Source of the DNA: Sediminibacterium ginsengisoli
Lineage (GTDB): Bacteria > Bacteroidota > Bacteroidia > Chitinophagales > Chitinophagaceae
Direction: 5' to 3'
Assembly: GCA_945901845.1 (NCBI GenBank)
Contig: CAMDLR010000004.1
Span: 1-64,000, forward strand
DNA length: 64,000 bases
Shown: positions 42,098-51,007 of the stretch, one piece after another
How positions within the stretch are numbered: the first letter of the stretch is position 1
How the letters are laid out: the number at the start of each line of letters is the position of its first letter
The notes under the pieces: model-generated
Seen by the model: only the letters and a program-made list of their open reading frames with translations
What the model was told of the DNA's origin: nothing
Databases searched by the model: none
Program-made: the position numbers and the translations under genes

Positions 42098-44521
42098 ATG
42101 AAGGTTAAATATTTGTTGCTTGTTGGGCTCATGTTTTGTGCGCCTTTTGTAGTGTCTGCACAAGTGTTGGATTCTATGCTTGCTGTTTACAAAGAAAACT
42201 ATCAACAAGAAAAATTACACATTCATTTTGATAAAGGCCTTTATTCAAAAGGAGAAACCATTTGGGGTAAGGCGTATATTTTAGCAGGCGAGGGCCTTTC
42301 GGATTATAGCAGAAATTTTTACGCAGATTGGTATGATGATGCAGGGCAACTTATCAAACATACCGTGCATCCAATTTTTGAATCTTCTGCAAAGCTACAG
42401 TTTGATATTCCTCAAAATTACAAGGGAACGCGCATTCGTATAAAAGCATACACCAGGTGGATGCTTAATTTTGATGCAGCCTTTATTTTTACCAAAGATA
42501 TTACAGTACAAGGTTCCGATTCAATAGCCAATTCAAAAAAAGTAGATCCTATTTATAAGCTCCAATTTTTTCCAGAAGGCGGTCAATTAATTGCCGGCTT
42601 ACAAGCACAAGTAGGTTTTTTGTCAGTCAATCAAAATGGCGACCCAGCACCCATTAAAGGAGCCATCTTTAATAGTAAAATGGCATTAATCGATTCTATC
42701 CAATCGGTACATGATGGTATGGGTGTATTTACTTTTTTTCCAGAAAAAGAGGAGTCGTATAACTGTATTTGGGTAGATGCTGCTGGCACAGTGCATACAA
42801 CCGCATTGCCTGCCGCAAAACCAGATGGCATTGTGATGCAAGCGGTGTTGCAAGGGGATAAGGCCAAAATAGTCATTCAGCGCCCGGGGGTAACTGCGAA
42901 AAACTTTTTACAACTACATGTTGTAGCATCCATGAATCAGCGCATGGTATACACTTCTACCATTCAGTTACAAACAAAAAAATCTGCAGCACTCGCCATG
43001 CCTACCGATAGTTTGCCTACCGGTGTTTTGCAAATTACAGTTTTTGACGCTGGATGGGTACCTGTTGCAGAGCGGGTTTTATTTATCAATAATAATTTGC
43101 ACGCTTTTTATCCATCGGTAAAAATGTTTACGCCTCGTTTATTTAAACGCGCTAAAAATACCATTGACATTGTGGTAGAAGATACTTTATTAAGTAATTT
43201 ATCGGTATCTGTTACCGATATCAATGCAGTACAGGACAATTCAAGTACTATTTTTTCTAATCTGCTATTACAAGGTGATATCAAAGGGGCTATTCCAAAT
43301 GCTGCAAATTATTTTTCAAGTACCGATGCTGAAATACCTGCTAAGTTAGATTTAGTGATGCTTACGCATGGTTGGCGCAAATACAATTGGGAAGATATGG
43401 TGAGCGGAAAATTGCCAAACTTGAAATATCAAATGGATAGTGACTATTTACAAATTAGAGGTGCAGTATATAATGGTGGAACTTTTGATAATAAATTGGT
43501 ACAGAGCATCACCATGGTTTTACAATCAAAAGATAGTAGCAAGCAGTATTTTTTTGCACCTATTGCTCGAGATGCGAGTTTTAGTCAGCGCGGGCTTATA
43601 TTTTTTGATACCGTTCGTGTGTTTTATAAAATCAATGGCGACAAAAAAGTAGCGCCAACTACCTTGGCTAATTTCACGTATAGTTTACCGACTGTTTTAT
43701 ATCCTACACAAATTCAGCTCTATCATTTTGCAAAACCCGATACAGCGGGGCTTTCTTATCTGATGTATATGGAAGCGCAAGCTAAAAAAATTAAAAAAAC
43801 ATTTGACTCGGTAGTGGTATTAAAAGAAGTAGTGGTGCAATCAAGAGCCAAATCGCCTATTGATGTATTAGACGAAAAATATACCTCAGGTTTATTTTCT
43901 AGTAAAGATAGTTACGCGTTTGATGTACAAAACGACAACCATGCAACAGGCGCTACCAACATATTTCAGTACTTGCAAAATTTAATTCCGGGTATGACGA
44001 TGTCGCTTCCGATACTCGGTGCTAATGGAGCAGAAGATGCCAATAGCAACAATGTGCCAGGCTTAAATTGGCGTGATGGAACGCCCGATATTTTTTTAAA
44101 TGAAATGCTTTCTGATGCCGAGCAAACCATGGGCATTCAAATGAGTGATATTGCGTACATCAAAGTTTTTCGTCCACCTTTTATGGGATCTTCTGGTTCT
44201 GGACCGTCAGGCGCTATTGCTATTTATACTAAAAAACCTACTGATCTAAAAAATGAAAGTTTAAAAGGATTGAGTAATGCCATTTTAACTGGGTATACCA
44301 ATTACAAAGAATTTTATAGTCCAAATTATACCGCAGCGCCAACTAAAGTACCTGATGTGCGTACTACTTTATATTGGAATCCGTATGTATTAACAGACAA
44401 GAAAACCAAGCTCGTTAAACTTGATTTTTTCAACAATGACGTGACAACAAAATTTAGAATTGTAGTAGAAGGTATGAATGCAGCAGGTAAGCTTACTCGA
44501 ATTGAAAAAATTATTCAATAA
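42098..44521 (+). CDS. MG2-like / TonB-plug-domain protein
   Basis: An 807-residue exported protein (signal MKVKYLLLVGLMFCAPFVVSAQ). The first domain (KLHIHFDKGLYSKGETIWGK, then IRIKAYTRWMLNFD) is the alpha-2-macroglobulin-like MG2 domain common in Bacteroidota surface proteins. A central beta-rich region includes LMLTHGWRKYNWEDM as VMLTHGWRKYNW, a recurring phrase in this family. The C-terminal 170 residues resemble a TonB plug (FQYLQNLIPGMT, IAYIKVFRPPFMGSSGSGPS, AIAIYTKK) without any barrel. Such proteins are thought to work at the outer membrane with transporters or export systems, but no member is well understood. It has its own promoter box after the SusCD terminator. Confidence 0.82.
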   Translation: MKVKYLLLVGLMFCAPFVVSAQVLDSMLAVYKENYQQEKLHIHFDKGLYSKGETIWGKAYILAGEGLSDYSRNFYADWYDDAGQLIKHTVHPIFESSAKLQFDIPQNYKGTRIRIKAYTRWMLNFDAAFIFTKDITVQGSDSIANSKKVDPIYKLQFFPEGGQLIAGLQAQVGFLSVNQNGDPAPIKGAIFNSKMALIDSIQSVHDGMGVFTFFPEKEESYNCIWVDAAGTVHTTALPAAKPDGIVMQAVLQGDKAKIVIQRPGVTAKNFLQLHVVASMNQRMVYTSTIQLQTKKSAALAMPTDSLPTGVLQITVFDAGWVPVAERVLFINNNLHAFYPSVKMFTPRLFKRAKNTIDIVVEDTLLSNLSVSVTDINAVQDNSSTIFSNLLLQGDIKGAIPNAANYFSSTDAEIPAKLDLVMLTHGWRKYNWEDMVSGKLPNLKYQMDSDYLQIRGAVYNGGTFDNKLVQSITMVLQSKDSSKQYFFAPIARDASFSQRGLIFFDTVRVFYKINGDKKVAPTTLANFTYSLPTVLYPTQIQLYHFAKPDTAGLSYLMYMEAQAKKIKKTFDSVVVLKEVVVQSRAKSPIDVLDEKYTSGLFSSKDSYAFDVQNDNHATGATNIFQYLQNLIPGMTMSLPILGANGAEDANSNNVPGLNWRDGTPDIFLNEMLSDAEQTMGIQMSDIAYIKVFRPPFMGSSGSGPSGAIAIYTKKPTDLKNESLKGLSNAILTGYTNYKEFYSPNYTAAPTKVPDVRTTLYWNPYVLTDKKTKLVKLDFFNNDVTTKFRIVVEGMNAAGKLTRIEKIIQ

Positions 44522-44529
44522 GCATTTGC

Positions 44530-44931
44530 TTATGCTGATTCTTTGTCAAATTCAAAATCGTCACTGTCTAATAGTTCACGTTCAATTTCTTCCATCATTA
44601 CAATGTCGGAAGCTTCACTTAGCGTGGGTGTTAGGTTGAGCACTTCTAATAGTCCTAATTCATCAAAAGCAGTTTCAAGTTTCGAGGAGAGGCAACACAT
44701 GACAAATGAGGCGCTTTTATCATAAAAAGCCTGTTGTAAATCTGTTAAGGTTTGACAAGCATCGGGCGCTATTTCTTCAACATTTTCTAGATTGAGCACC
44801 ATATTTTTTAATGGTGATTCTAGACATTTATTGCAAACAGTTACAATTTCTGCTGCTATAATGGCAGTAATTGTGGCTCCAGCAGGGGTTAAAAGCTGGT
44901 ATTTTTCTTTGGTATCAATTTTGAGTTCCAT
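44530..44931 (-). CDS. STAS-domain protein (anti-sigma-factor-antagonist-like)
   Basis: A 133-residue protein with a single STAS domain: YQLLTPAGATITAIIAAEIV, KNMVLNLENVEEIAPDACQT and SSKLETAFDELGLLEVLNLTP. In place of the usual DxS/T phospho-site after the second strand it has APDACQTL, so phosphorylation at the standard residue is doubtful. The acidic C-terminal tail (MMEEIERELLDSDDFEFD) is an extension. No anti-sigma kinase is nearby. It is divergent from clpC, with a nested inverted repeat between them. Confidence 0.75.
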   Translation of the reverse strand: MELKIDTKEKYQLLTPAGATITAIIAAEIVTVCNKCLESPLKNMVLNLENVEEIAPDACQTLTDLQQAFYDKSASFVMCCLSSKLETAFDELGLLEVLNLTPTLSEASDIVMMEEIERELLDSDDFEFDKESA

Positions 44932-44940
44932 AGGATATGC

Positions 44941-44980
44941 GTGAAGTTAGTAAATGTGGATAATCCACACACAACTTCAC
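44941..44980. promoter_or_regulatory. Nested inverted repeat with DnaA box between STAS gene and clpC
   Basis: An outer inverted repeat GTGAAGTT (44941-44948) / AACTTCAC (44973-44980) encloses an inner one TGTGGA (44955-44960) / TCCACA (44964-44969). The inner part contains TGTGGATAA, the complement of a perfect DnaA box TTATCCACA. It lies exactly in the divergent promoter space, so it may be a shared operator. Confidence 0.6.
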
Positions 44981-45022
44981 TCAAAAATATTCGTTATAAT
45001 TGTATAAATCCAATTTTTGGTT

Positions 45023-47578
45023 ATGGATAATAATTTTTCGGCACAAGTAAAAGAAATCATTTCCTACAGTAGGGAAGAAGCGTTAAGGCTAGGGAACGAC
45101 TTTATTGGCACGGAGCATTTACTCCTAGGTCTAATAAGGGATGAAGAAAATACGGCCATTAAGGTGCTAAAACAGCTTAATGTAGACCTGTATGAGCTTC
45201 GCAAAGAGATTGAGCTAGCCGTAAAGGATAAGACGGGTAAAAACATTGCCAACATCAATAGTTTGCCCCTAACCAAACAGGCCGAAAAAGTAATTCGTGT
45301 TACTGTATTAGAAGCCAAGGCCCTTAAAAGCCCACTGGTAGAAACGGAGCACCTCATGTTAAGTATTTTAAAAAACAAAGAAAATATTGCCACGCAAATA
45401 CTGGGTCAATTTGATATTGATTACGACCTCTTTAGAACCGAGCTTGGCATGGTGGGAAGTTCAAGCCCTCTAAACGAGTTTCCAGAAGATAATGACAACG
45501 ACGATGATTTTGATGAAGAAAAAAGAGGCGGCGGATTTAGTCAGCCCAAAGCTGCAAAATCTCCGGCTGGGGCAAAAAGTAAAACACCGGTACTAGATAA
45601 TTTTGGTAGAGACATTACCAAATTAGCAGAAGTAGGAAATTTAGATCCTATTGTAGGTCGTGAGGCAGAAATTGAGCGCGTGAGCCAAATATTAAGTCGT
45701 AGAAAAAAGAACAATCCTATTTTAATTGGTGAGCCAGGTGTGGGTAAAACAGCGATTGTAGAAGGTCTAGCGCTTCGCATTGTGCAGCGCAAAGTAAGCC
45801 GTGTTTTATTTGATAAACGTGTTGTTTCATTAGACCTAGCAGCACTTGTAGCGGGTACTAAATACCGTGGTCAGTTTGAAGAGCGTATGAAAGCCATCAT
45901 GAATGAGCTTGAAAAAAATAGAGACGTTATTTTATTTATCGACGAAATACATACCATTGTTGGTGCTGGTGGTGCGAGTGGGTCACTGGATGCATCTAAC
46001 ATTGTAAAACCTGCGCTCGCAAGAGGAGAGCTCCAATGTATTGGCGCTTCTACACTTGATGAATACCGTATGCATATCGAAAAAGATGGTGCACTGGATA
46101 GACGTTTCCAAAAAGTATTGATTGAACCACCAAGTGTAGATGATACCATTGTTATTTTAAACAATATCAAATCTAAATACGAAGATTTTCATAACGTTAC
46201 TTATGGCGATGATGCTATTGAAGCTTGTGTAAAATTAAGTGACCGTTATATGACGGACCGTTTACTTCCGGACAAAGCCATTGATGTACTAGATGAAGTA
46301 GGTGCTAGGGTGCACTTAAAAAATATCAATGTGCCAGAAACGATAGTAGAACTTGAAAAAGAAATCGAAGCCGTTAAAAACGAAAAAAATAAAGTGGTAA
46401 AAAGTCAGCGTTTCGAAGAAGCAGCTGCACTCAGAGACACAGAAAAAAAATTAGGCGAATCGTTGGAGCAAGCAAAATCTGCTTGGGAAGAAGAGAGCAA
46501 GCACAAGCGTTATCCAATTTCTGAAGAAAATATTGCCGAAGTAGTGAGTATGATGACAGGTATTCCTGTTAAGCGTATGGTGCAAGCAGAAACAGACAAG
46601 CTACGCCGCATGAACGAAGAAATGAAGGGCATGGTTGTGGGTCAAGATGAAGCCATTTTAAAAGTGGTGAAAGCCATTCAACGCAATAGAGTAGGCTTAA
46701 AAGATCCTAAAAAACCAATTGGTACCTTTATATTTCTAGGTCCTACGGGTGTTGGTAAAACAGAATTAGCGCGCGCACTTGCGCGCAATATGTTTGAATC
46801 TGATGATGCGCTCATTCGTATTGATATGAGTGAATACATGGAAAAATTTACGGTGAGCCGTTTAATTGGTGCCCCTCCGGGTTATGTAGGTTATGAAGAG
46901 GGCGGACAGTTAACAGAAAAAGTAAGACGTAAACCATACTGTGTAATCTTATTAGACGAAATTGAAAAAGCGCATCCAGATATTTACAATATTTTATTGC
47001 AGGTACTCGATGATGGTCAATTAACAGATGGTCTAGGTCGTAAAATTGATTTCAAAAACACGCTTATTATTATGACTTCTAATATTGGCGTACGTCAATT
47101 AAAAGAGTTTGGTGATGGTGTTGGTTTTGCAACGGCAACACGTATTCAAAATGCCGAAGAAAACAACAAAGCAGTTATTGAAAAAGCATTGAAGCGTACT
47201 TTTTCGCCTGAATTTTTAAACCGTATTGATGATGTGGTGGTGTTTAATTCTTTAACCAAAGAGAACATCTTTAATATCATTGATATTTTGATGAATAGTG
47301 TAGAAAAGCGTTTGCAAAATTTAGGATTTAGTTTAGAGCTAACAGAAGCAGCCAAAGATTTTATTGCAGATAAAGGATATGATGTGCAGTATGGTGCAAG
47401 ACCACTACACAGAGCCATTCAAAAATATTTGGAAGATCCTCTAGCCGAAGAAATTTTAAACTTTACCATTACTGCAGGTGATACATTGATAGCTGACTTG
47501 GATAAAGAGGCAGGAAAAATTGTGTTCACTTTTAGTAAAAAAGTAACTGAAGACGAAAGCGCTAAAATAGAAGAGTAG
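45023..47578 (+). CDS. clpC: ATP-dependent Clp protease ATP-binding subunit ClpC
   Basis: An 851-residue AAA+ unfoldase feeding ClpP. Two Clp_N repeats start the protein (FSAQVKEIISYSREEALRLG, GTEHLLLGLIRDEENTA and ETEHLMLSILKNKENIA). The first AAA domain has Walker A GEPGVGKT and Walker B VILFIDEIHTI; a UVR-like helical middle region (SQRFEEAAALRDTEKKL) marks it as ClpC and not ClpB; the second AAA domain has GPTGVGKTELARALARNMF and VILLDEIEKAHPDI. The ClpP-contact loop would lie near residue 680. The ATG at 45023 is preferred over the TTG at 45017. No mcsA/mcsB or ctsR neighbours. Confidence 0.95.
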   Translation: MDNNFSAQVKEIISYSREEALRLGNDFIGTEHLLLGLIRDEENTAIKVLKQLNVDLYELRKEIELAVKDKTGKNIANINSLPLTKQAEKVIRVTVLEAKALKSPLVETEHLMLSILKNKENIATQILGQFDIDYDLFRTELGMVGSSSPLNEFPEDNDNDDDFDEEKRGGGFSQPKAAKSPAGAKSKTPVLDNFGRDITKLAEVGNLDPIVGREAEIERVSQILSRRKKNNPILIGEPGVGKTAIVEGLALRIVQRKVSRVLFDKRVVSLDLAALVAGTKYRGQFEERMKAIMNELEKNRDVILFIDEIHTIVGAGGASGSLDASNIVKPALARGELQCIGASTLDEYRMHIEKDGALDRRFQKVLIEPPSVDDTIVILNNIKSKYEDFHNVTYGDDAIEACVKLSDRYMTDRLLPDKAIDVLDEVGARVHLKNINVPETIVELEKEIEAVKNEKNKVVKSQRFEEAAALRDTEKKLGESLEQAKSAWEEESKHKRYPISEENIAEVVSMMTGIPVKRMVQAETDKLRRMNEEMKGMVVGQDEAILKVVKAIQRNRVGLKDPKKPIGTFIFLGPTGVGKTELARALARNMFESDDALIRIDMSEYMEKFTVSRLIGAPPGYVGYEEGGQLTEKVRRKPYCVILLDEIEKAHPDIYNILLQVLDDGQLTDGLGRKIDFKNTLIIMTSNIGVRQLKEFGDGVGFATATRIQNAEENNKAVIEKALKRTFSPEFLNRIDDVVVFNSLTKENIFNIIDILMNSVEKRLQNLGFSLELTEAAKDFIADKGYDVQYGARPLHRAIQKYLEDPLAEEILNFTITAGDTLIADLDKEAGKIVFTFSKKVTEDESAKIEE

Positions 47579-47599
47579 GAAATTAAAAATTATTTGGAG

Positions 47600-48160
47600 T
47601 TATTCGCCCCATCTATAACTATCTTGTTTTAGTCCAGCTAAATCAATAACACGGTCTACCACGGTAGCAGCTGCCTGCTCAATGGTGGTTGGTCTACTGT
47701 AAAACGATGGTGTGGCTGGGCAAATAATGCCGCCTGCTAGTGTTACCGTTTCCATGTTTTTGATATGGATCAGATTATATGGTGTTTCGCGCACCATTAA
47801 AATAAGCTTTCTTCTTTCTTTTAACACCACATCTGCGGCGCGGGTAATTAAATCATCGCTAATACCAGCTGCTACGCGGCCAAGGGTACCCATACTGCAG
47901 GGTGCCACAATCATGGTGTTATATCCCGCGGATCCAGAGGCAAATGGGGCATTAAAGTCAAACTTTTCGTAGTAATTAAAAGGGTAGTTGTTAAAATCGG
48001 TATTGCCTAGCTCGGTTTCCCATACTTCTTTGGCGTTTTTGCTCATGACAATACCCACCTGTGCAATTTGGGTGTTTAAGCCTGCTAATTTATCCAATAA
48101 AACTTTGGCATAAATAGAACCGCTGGCTCCAGTAATTGCAATGACAATATTGTGTTGCAT
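47600..48160 (-). CDS. ubiX: UbiX-family flavin prenyltransferase
   Basis: Makes prenylated FMN, the cofactor of UbiD-type decarboxylases. The 186-residue protein shows the flavodoxin-like opening VIAITGASGSIYAKVLLDKL, the flavin site APCSMGTLGRVAAGISDDLI with TRAADVVLKERRKLILMVRE and TPYNLIHIKNM, and a C-terminal PATPSFYSRPTTIEQAAATV. All are standard UbiX/PAD1 features. No ubiD gene is adjacent, so its client is elsewhere. It converges with clpC and lies downstream of the glucan phosphorylase-like gene. Confidence 0.93.
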   Translation of the reverse strand: MQHNIVIAITGASGSIYAKVLLDKLAGLNTQIAQVGIVMSKNAKEVWETELGNTDFNNYPFNYYEKFDFNAPFASGSAGYNTMIVAPCSMGTLGRVAAGISDDLITRAADVVLKERRKLILMVRETPYNLIHIKNMETVTLAGGIICPATPSFYSRPTTIEQAAATVVDRVIDLAGLKQDSYRWGE

Positions 48161-48205
48161 GGGTATCTTTTGTACAATAACAAAAGTAGGCCTAAAAAGT
48201 TAAAA

Positions 48206-49858
48206 CTATTTGTACATGAGTTCGTAGTACTCTTTGGCCATACGGTTGGAATCAAACTGTACTTGAACGTCACGCATGCCATTTTGAATCACTTGGCGCC
48301 AAGTGTCGTAATTGTCGTAGTACATAGGAACAATTTGCTCCTCTAGTATTTCGTATAGTTTGTTAAGGTCGTACTCGTCTTGCTCATGAACATGCATGTT
48401 TGCATAGTCGGCTTTAGGAACCACAAAACCATTGTTACCATGGTTCATAAATTCTGGAATCCAGCCATCATCTGTAGAAAAGTTAACCGCGCCATTCATA
48501 GCAGCTGTCATGCCACTGGTACCTGAGGCTTCGCGTGGAACGCGCGGATTGTTAAGCCAAATATCTGAAGCTTGTTTGATGCGTTTGCTTAAGGCTAATT
48601 CGTGGCCAATTAAGACCGCAACATTTTTATAGTTCTTGCTAATTTGAACGAGGTCATTGAATTCTGAAATAGCTGGGTAATCTACAGGGTAAGGTTTACC
48701 CGCCCAAATAATTTGAATGGGGTATTTGCTATTTGATAATAATTTTTCAAAACGCGCCATGTCATAAGTGAGCATGCTAGCACGTTTGTATCCGGCAAAC
48801 CTTCTTGCCCAAACAATGGTTAATACATTTGGGTCAAACTTTTTACCGGTTTGATCGGCTACAATTTCAAACGCTCTTTTTTTGAGGTGTTTTTTGCGGT
48901 CGTCAAAAGTAAAATCATCATTGGCGTCCATGGCTTTATAGAGCTGCTTGTCGGCCCAGTATTGCCAGTTTTGTGCATTGGTGATGGAGATGATAGGGCA
49001 AATGCCTTCATGGTGTTTCCACATTTCTCTACTCACGTGACCATGTAATGCAGACACACCATTTGCTTTTCTTGCAAATTTTAATGCAGCCAAAGAGTGA
49101 TTGAATAAATCGTCGGTAATGCCCGTTAATTTGCGCACTTCATCAATACTAAGGCCGCAGAAATAACTCATTTTATGACATAGGTACATGTCATGTTTTT
49201 CGTTGCCTGCTTCTTCGGGGGTATGGGTTGTAAATACGAGTTTCTCTCTTACTTTTTCTACACTCTTATATTTATTGAGTAAATAAAAGGCAGAAGAAAT
49301 ACCATGTGCTTCATTTAAGTGATACACGTCAGGATTGAAACCTAGCTCATCAATTAATTTAGCTCCACCCACACCCAGTAAAATAAACTGCGCCACTTTA
49401 GTAGCAACGTTAGCATCATAGAGACGGTGTGAGATGGTTTGAGAGATATAATCGTTTTCAGGTAAGTCGGTGCTTAATAAAAAGAGGGGTGCACTTTTAA
49501 ATGTTTCTGGGTTGAGGTAATAGGCCTTTACCCAAACCGGATGCTCATGAATTAATATTTGAAATTTGATGCCAGTATCTTCTAAAAAACTGTACATTTT
49601 TTCCATAAAAGTTACCTGCAAGGTTTGGTCTTGGTTACGCGCTTGATCGTAATAGCCATACTTCCATAAGATACCAACGCCAATCATATTTTGACGAAGT
49701 TCATATGCACTACGAAGGTGAGAGCCCGCTAAAAATCCAAGTCCACCACTATATATTTTAAGTGGTTGGTGGATGGCAAATTCCATTGAAAAATAGGCTG
49801 CTTTTTTGTTGTATTCTTCGGCAGGCTGGTAGGGCAATTGAAAATTCGTAAAAGACAT
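48206..49858 (-). CDS. Alpha-glucan phosphorylase-like protein (GT35) with altered PLP site
   Basis: A 550-residue member of the short alpha-glucan phosphorylase group (family TIGR02094/GlgP-like). AAYFSMEFAIHQPLKIYSGG at the N-terminus, LGFLAGSHLRSA, VYHLNEAHGISSAF, WARRFAGYKRASML and PREASGTSGMTAAMNGAVNF are the conserved phosphorylase segments. In typical members the last reads GTxxMK, with the lysine forming the Schiff base to pyridoxal phosphate; here the codon is ACA, threonine. Loss of that lysine would normally abolish phosphorolysis. The N-terminal DUF3417 domain of longer forms is missing. It is far from glgC/glgB but fits the glycogen theme. Confidence 0.88.
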   Translation of the reverse strand: MSFTNFQLPYQPAEEYNKKAAYFSMEFAIHQPLKIYSGGLGFLAGSHLRSAYELRQNMIGVGILWKYGYYDQARNQDQTLQVTFMEKMYSFLEDTGIKFQILIHEHPVWVKAYYLNPETFKSAPLFLLSTDLPENDYISQTISHRLYDANVATKVAQFILLGVGGAKLIDELGFNPDVYHLNEAHGISSAFYLLNKYKSVEKVREKLVFTTHTPEEAGNEKHDMYLCHKMSYFCGLSIDEVRKLTGITDDLFNHSLAALKFARKANGVSALHGHVSREMWKHHEGICPIISITNAQNWQYWADKQLYKAMDANDDFTFDDRKKHLKKRAFEIVADQTGKKFDPNVLTIVWARRFAGYKRASMLTYDMARFEKLLSNSKYPIQIIWAGKPYPVDYPAISEFNDLVQISKNYKNVAVLIGHELALSKRIKQASDIWLNNPRVPREASGTSGMTAAMNGAVNFSTDDGWIPEFMNHGNNGFVVPKADYANMHVHEQDEYDLNKLYEILEEQIVPMYYDNYDTWRQVIQNGMRDVQVQFDSNRMAKEYYELMYK

Positions 49859-49947
49859 AAAGGCAGTTTAAGTGCTTAAATAGGGTCGCAATATAGGGGA
49901 AATATTTAAAATGTACTTTGTACACATTAAATTGTGGGTAAACTATC

Positions 49948-50895
49948 TTATTTGTGCTTTTTTTTGCTTTTTGAAGGCTTTTTTCGGGTAAAACTGTCGT
50001 CAAAAAGGCATTTAATCCCCCTATGGTTACCACAGGTTCCTTGTTCTTTCAAACTTACTGAATTACCAGAAAATGAAAAATCAATGATGCAAGGGTCCCC
50101 ATTTTGTGTGAATTGCCCAGCTGTTGGTGAAGATAGGGTTAGTGTACCTTTTAATTCACCAATACAATCGGCATTGTTTTTTTCAAAATGTATAAAAAAC
50201 AAATAGGTTTTGGCGTCTTTCCCATCTCTAATCGAGATAAAGTTTTTTTCATTTTTTAAATAATCACCACTGAGTTTGGCAAGACTGGGTAAAGTATCAA
50301 GTGGATTGATGATCTCATTATTTTCAGGTGTCTCGTTGCTGTCATTCACCACAATCATAAATCCTGCACCTGCATTAAAAATCCATCCCGATCTAGAAAA
50401 TTTAAGTTCTTTATCTTTTGTATACGTTTCTTTACTAATTACAAAAGTGGGCTCTTTATTGATTGATACAGAGCGTGCATATGCGTCTTTGTTTTCATTG
50501 TTCAATAATTCTTTTAAACCTAAGTAATTTAATTTTTGGTCGGTAACGTGCACAAAAAGCTTAGCCGTTTTTTTACTTTTAACAAGGAGTAAAAAATATT
50601 TTTCGGTTTCTTTTTCAATGACCCCCACTGGATAAATGGCTTCTTTTTCTTCATTTTTTACCATTTCCTGCACCGCCGAATCAGGCATAAATTGCTGCAA
50701 TGCTTTTAAACCAATTTCTATCGTATCGGCTTTTTTAATGAAATCTGCATCTGTGGCCAAGTAATTTCCTTTGATAGGCGCAAAGGCTTTGACATAATCG
50801 GAGGGCTTGATGGTTATTTCTCCAGAAAGGTCTAGGGCTTTATCAGAACAAGCCCAAAAAAGGGTGAGGAGGCAAATGGTGATTAACTTCTTCAT
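49948..50895 (-). CDS. Hypothetical lipoprotein
   Basis: A 315-residue lipoprotein (signal MKKLITICLLTLFWAC, lipid Cys at 16). Two similar-looking regions begin with GNYLATDADFIKKADTIEIG and GDYLKNEKNFISIRDGKDAK, so the protein may contain a duplicated domain of about 130 residues. The C-terminus carries two cysteines (NGDPCIIDF, EQGTCGNHRGIKC) and a very basic tail (RKKPSKSKKKHK). No family recognised. It is monocistronic and divergent from the Nramp gene. Confidence 0.72.
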   Translation of the reverse strand: MKKLITICLLTLFWACSDKALDLSGEITIKPSDYVKAFAPIKGNYLATDADFIKKADTIEIGLKALQQFMPDSAVQEMVKNEEKEAIYPVGVIEKETEKYFLLLVKSKKTAKLFVHVTDQKLNYLGLKELLNNENKDAYARSVSINKEPTFVISKETYTKDKELKFSRSGWIFNAGAGFMIVVNDSNETPENNEIINPLDTLPSLAKLSGDYLKNEKNFISIRDGKDAKTYLFFIHFEKNNADCIGELKGTLTLSSPTAGQFTQNGDPCIIDFSFSGNSVSLKEQGTCGNHRGIKCLFDDSFTRKKPSKSKKKHK

Positions 50896-50946
50896 ACCAA
50901 TAAATTTATATAAAATTACGGCTTAATATGTTGGCCCGTCTAGAAC

Positions 50947-50980
50947 TTTGTCATTAAGAGCCAACTATTACATAAATTTG
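50947..50980 (+). promoter_or_regulatory. Promoter of the Nramp-USP gene
   Basis: TTTG at 50947-50950 and TAAATTTG at 50973-50980 with a 22-base spacer, close to the Bacteroidota TTTG-N19-TAnnTTTG consensus. The ATG is 27 bases further on. Confidence 0.6.
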
Positions 50981-51007
50981 TTTTGAATCAATGTTGACCC
51001 AACCCAT

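Noticed and set aside
44941-45022. Replication origin suggested by a DnaA box
   Set aside because: Only one perfect box, no cluster, no dnaA, dnaN or gidA nearby; more likely a regulatory site.
48152-49048. Plus-strand ORFs opposite the phosphorylase-like gene
   Set aside because: Antisense shadows of a conserved coding frame without promoters.
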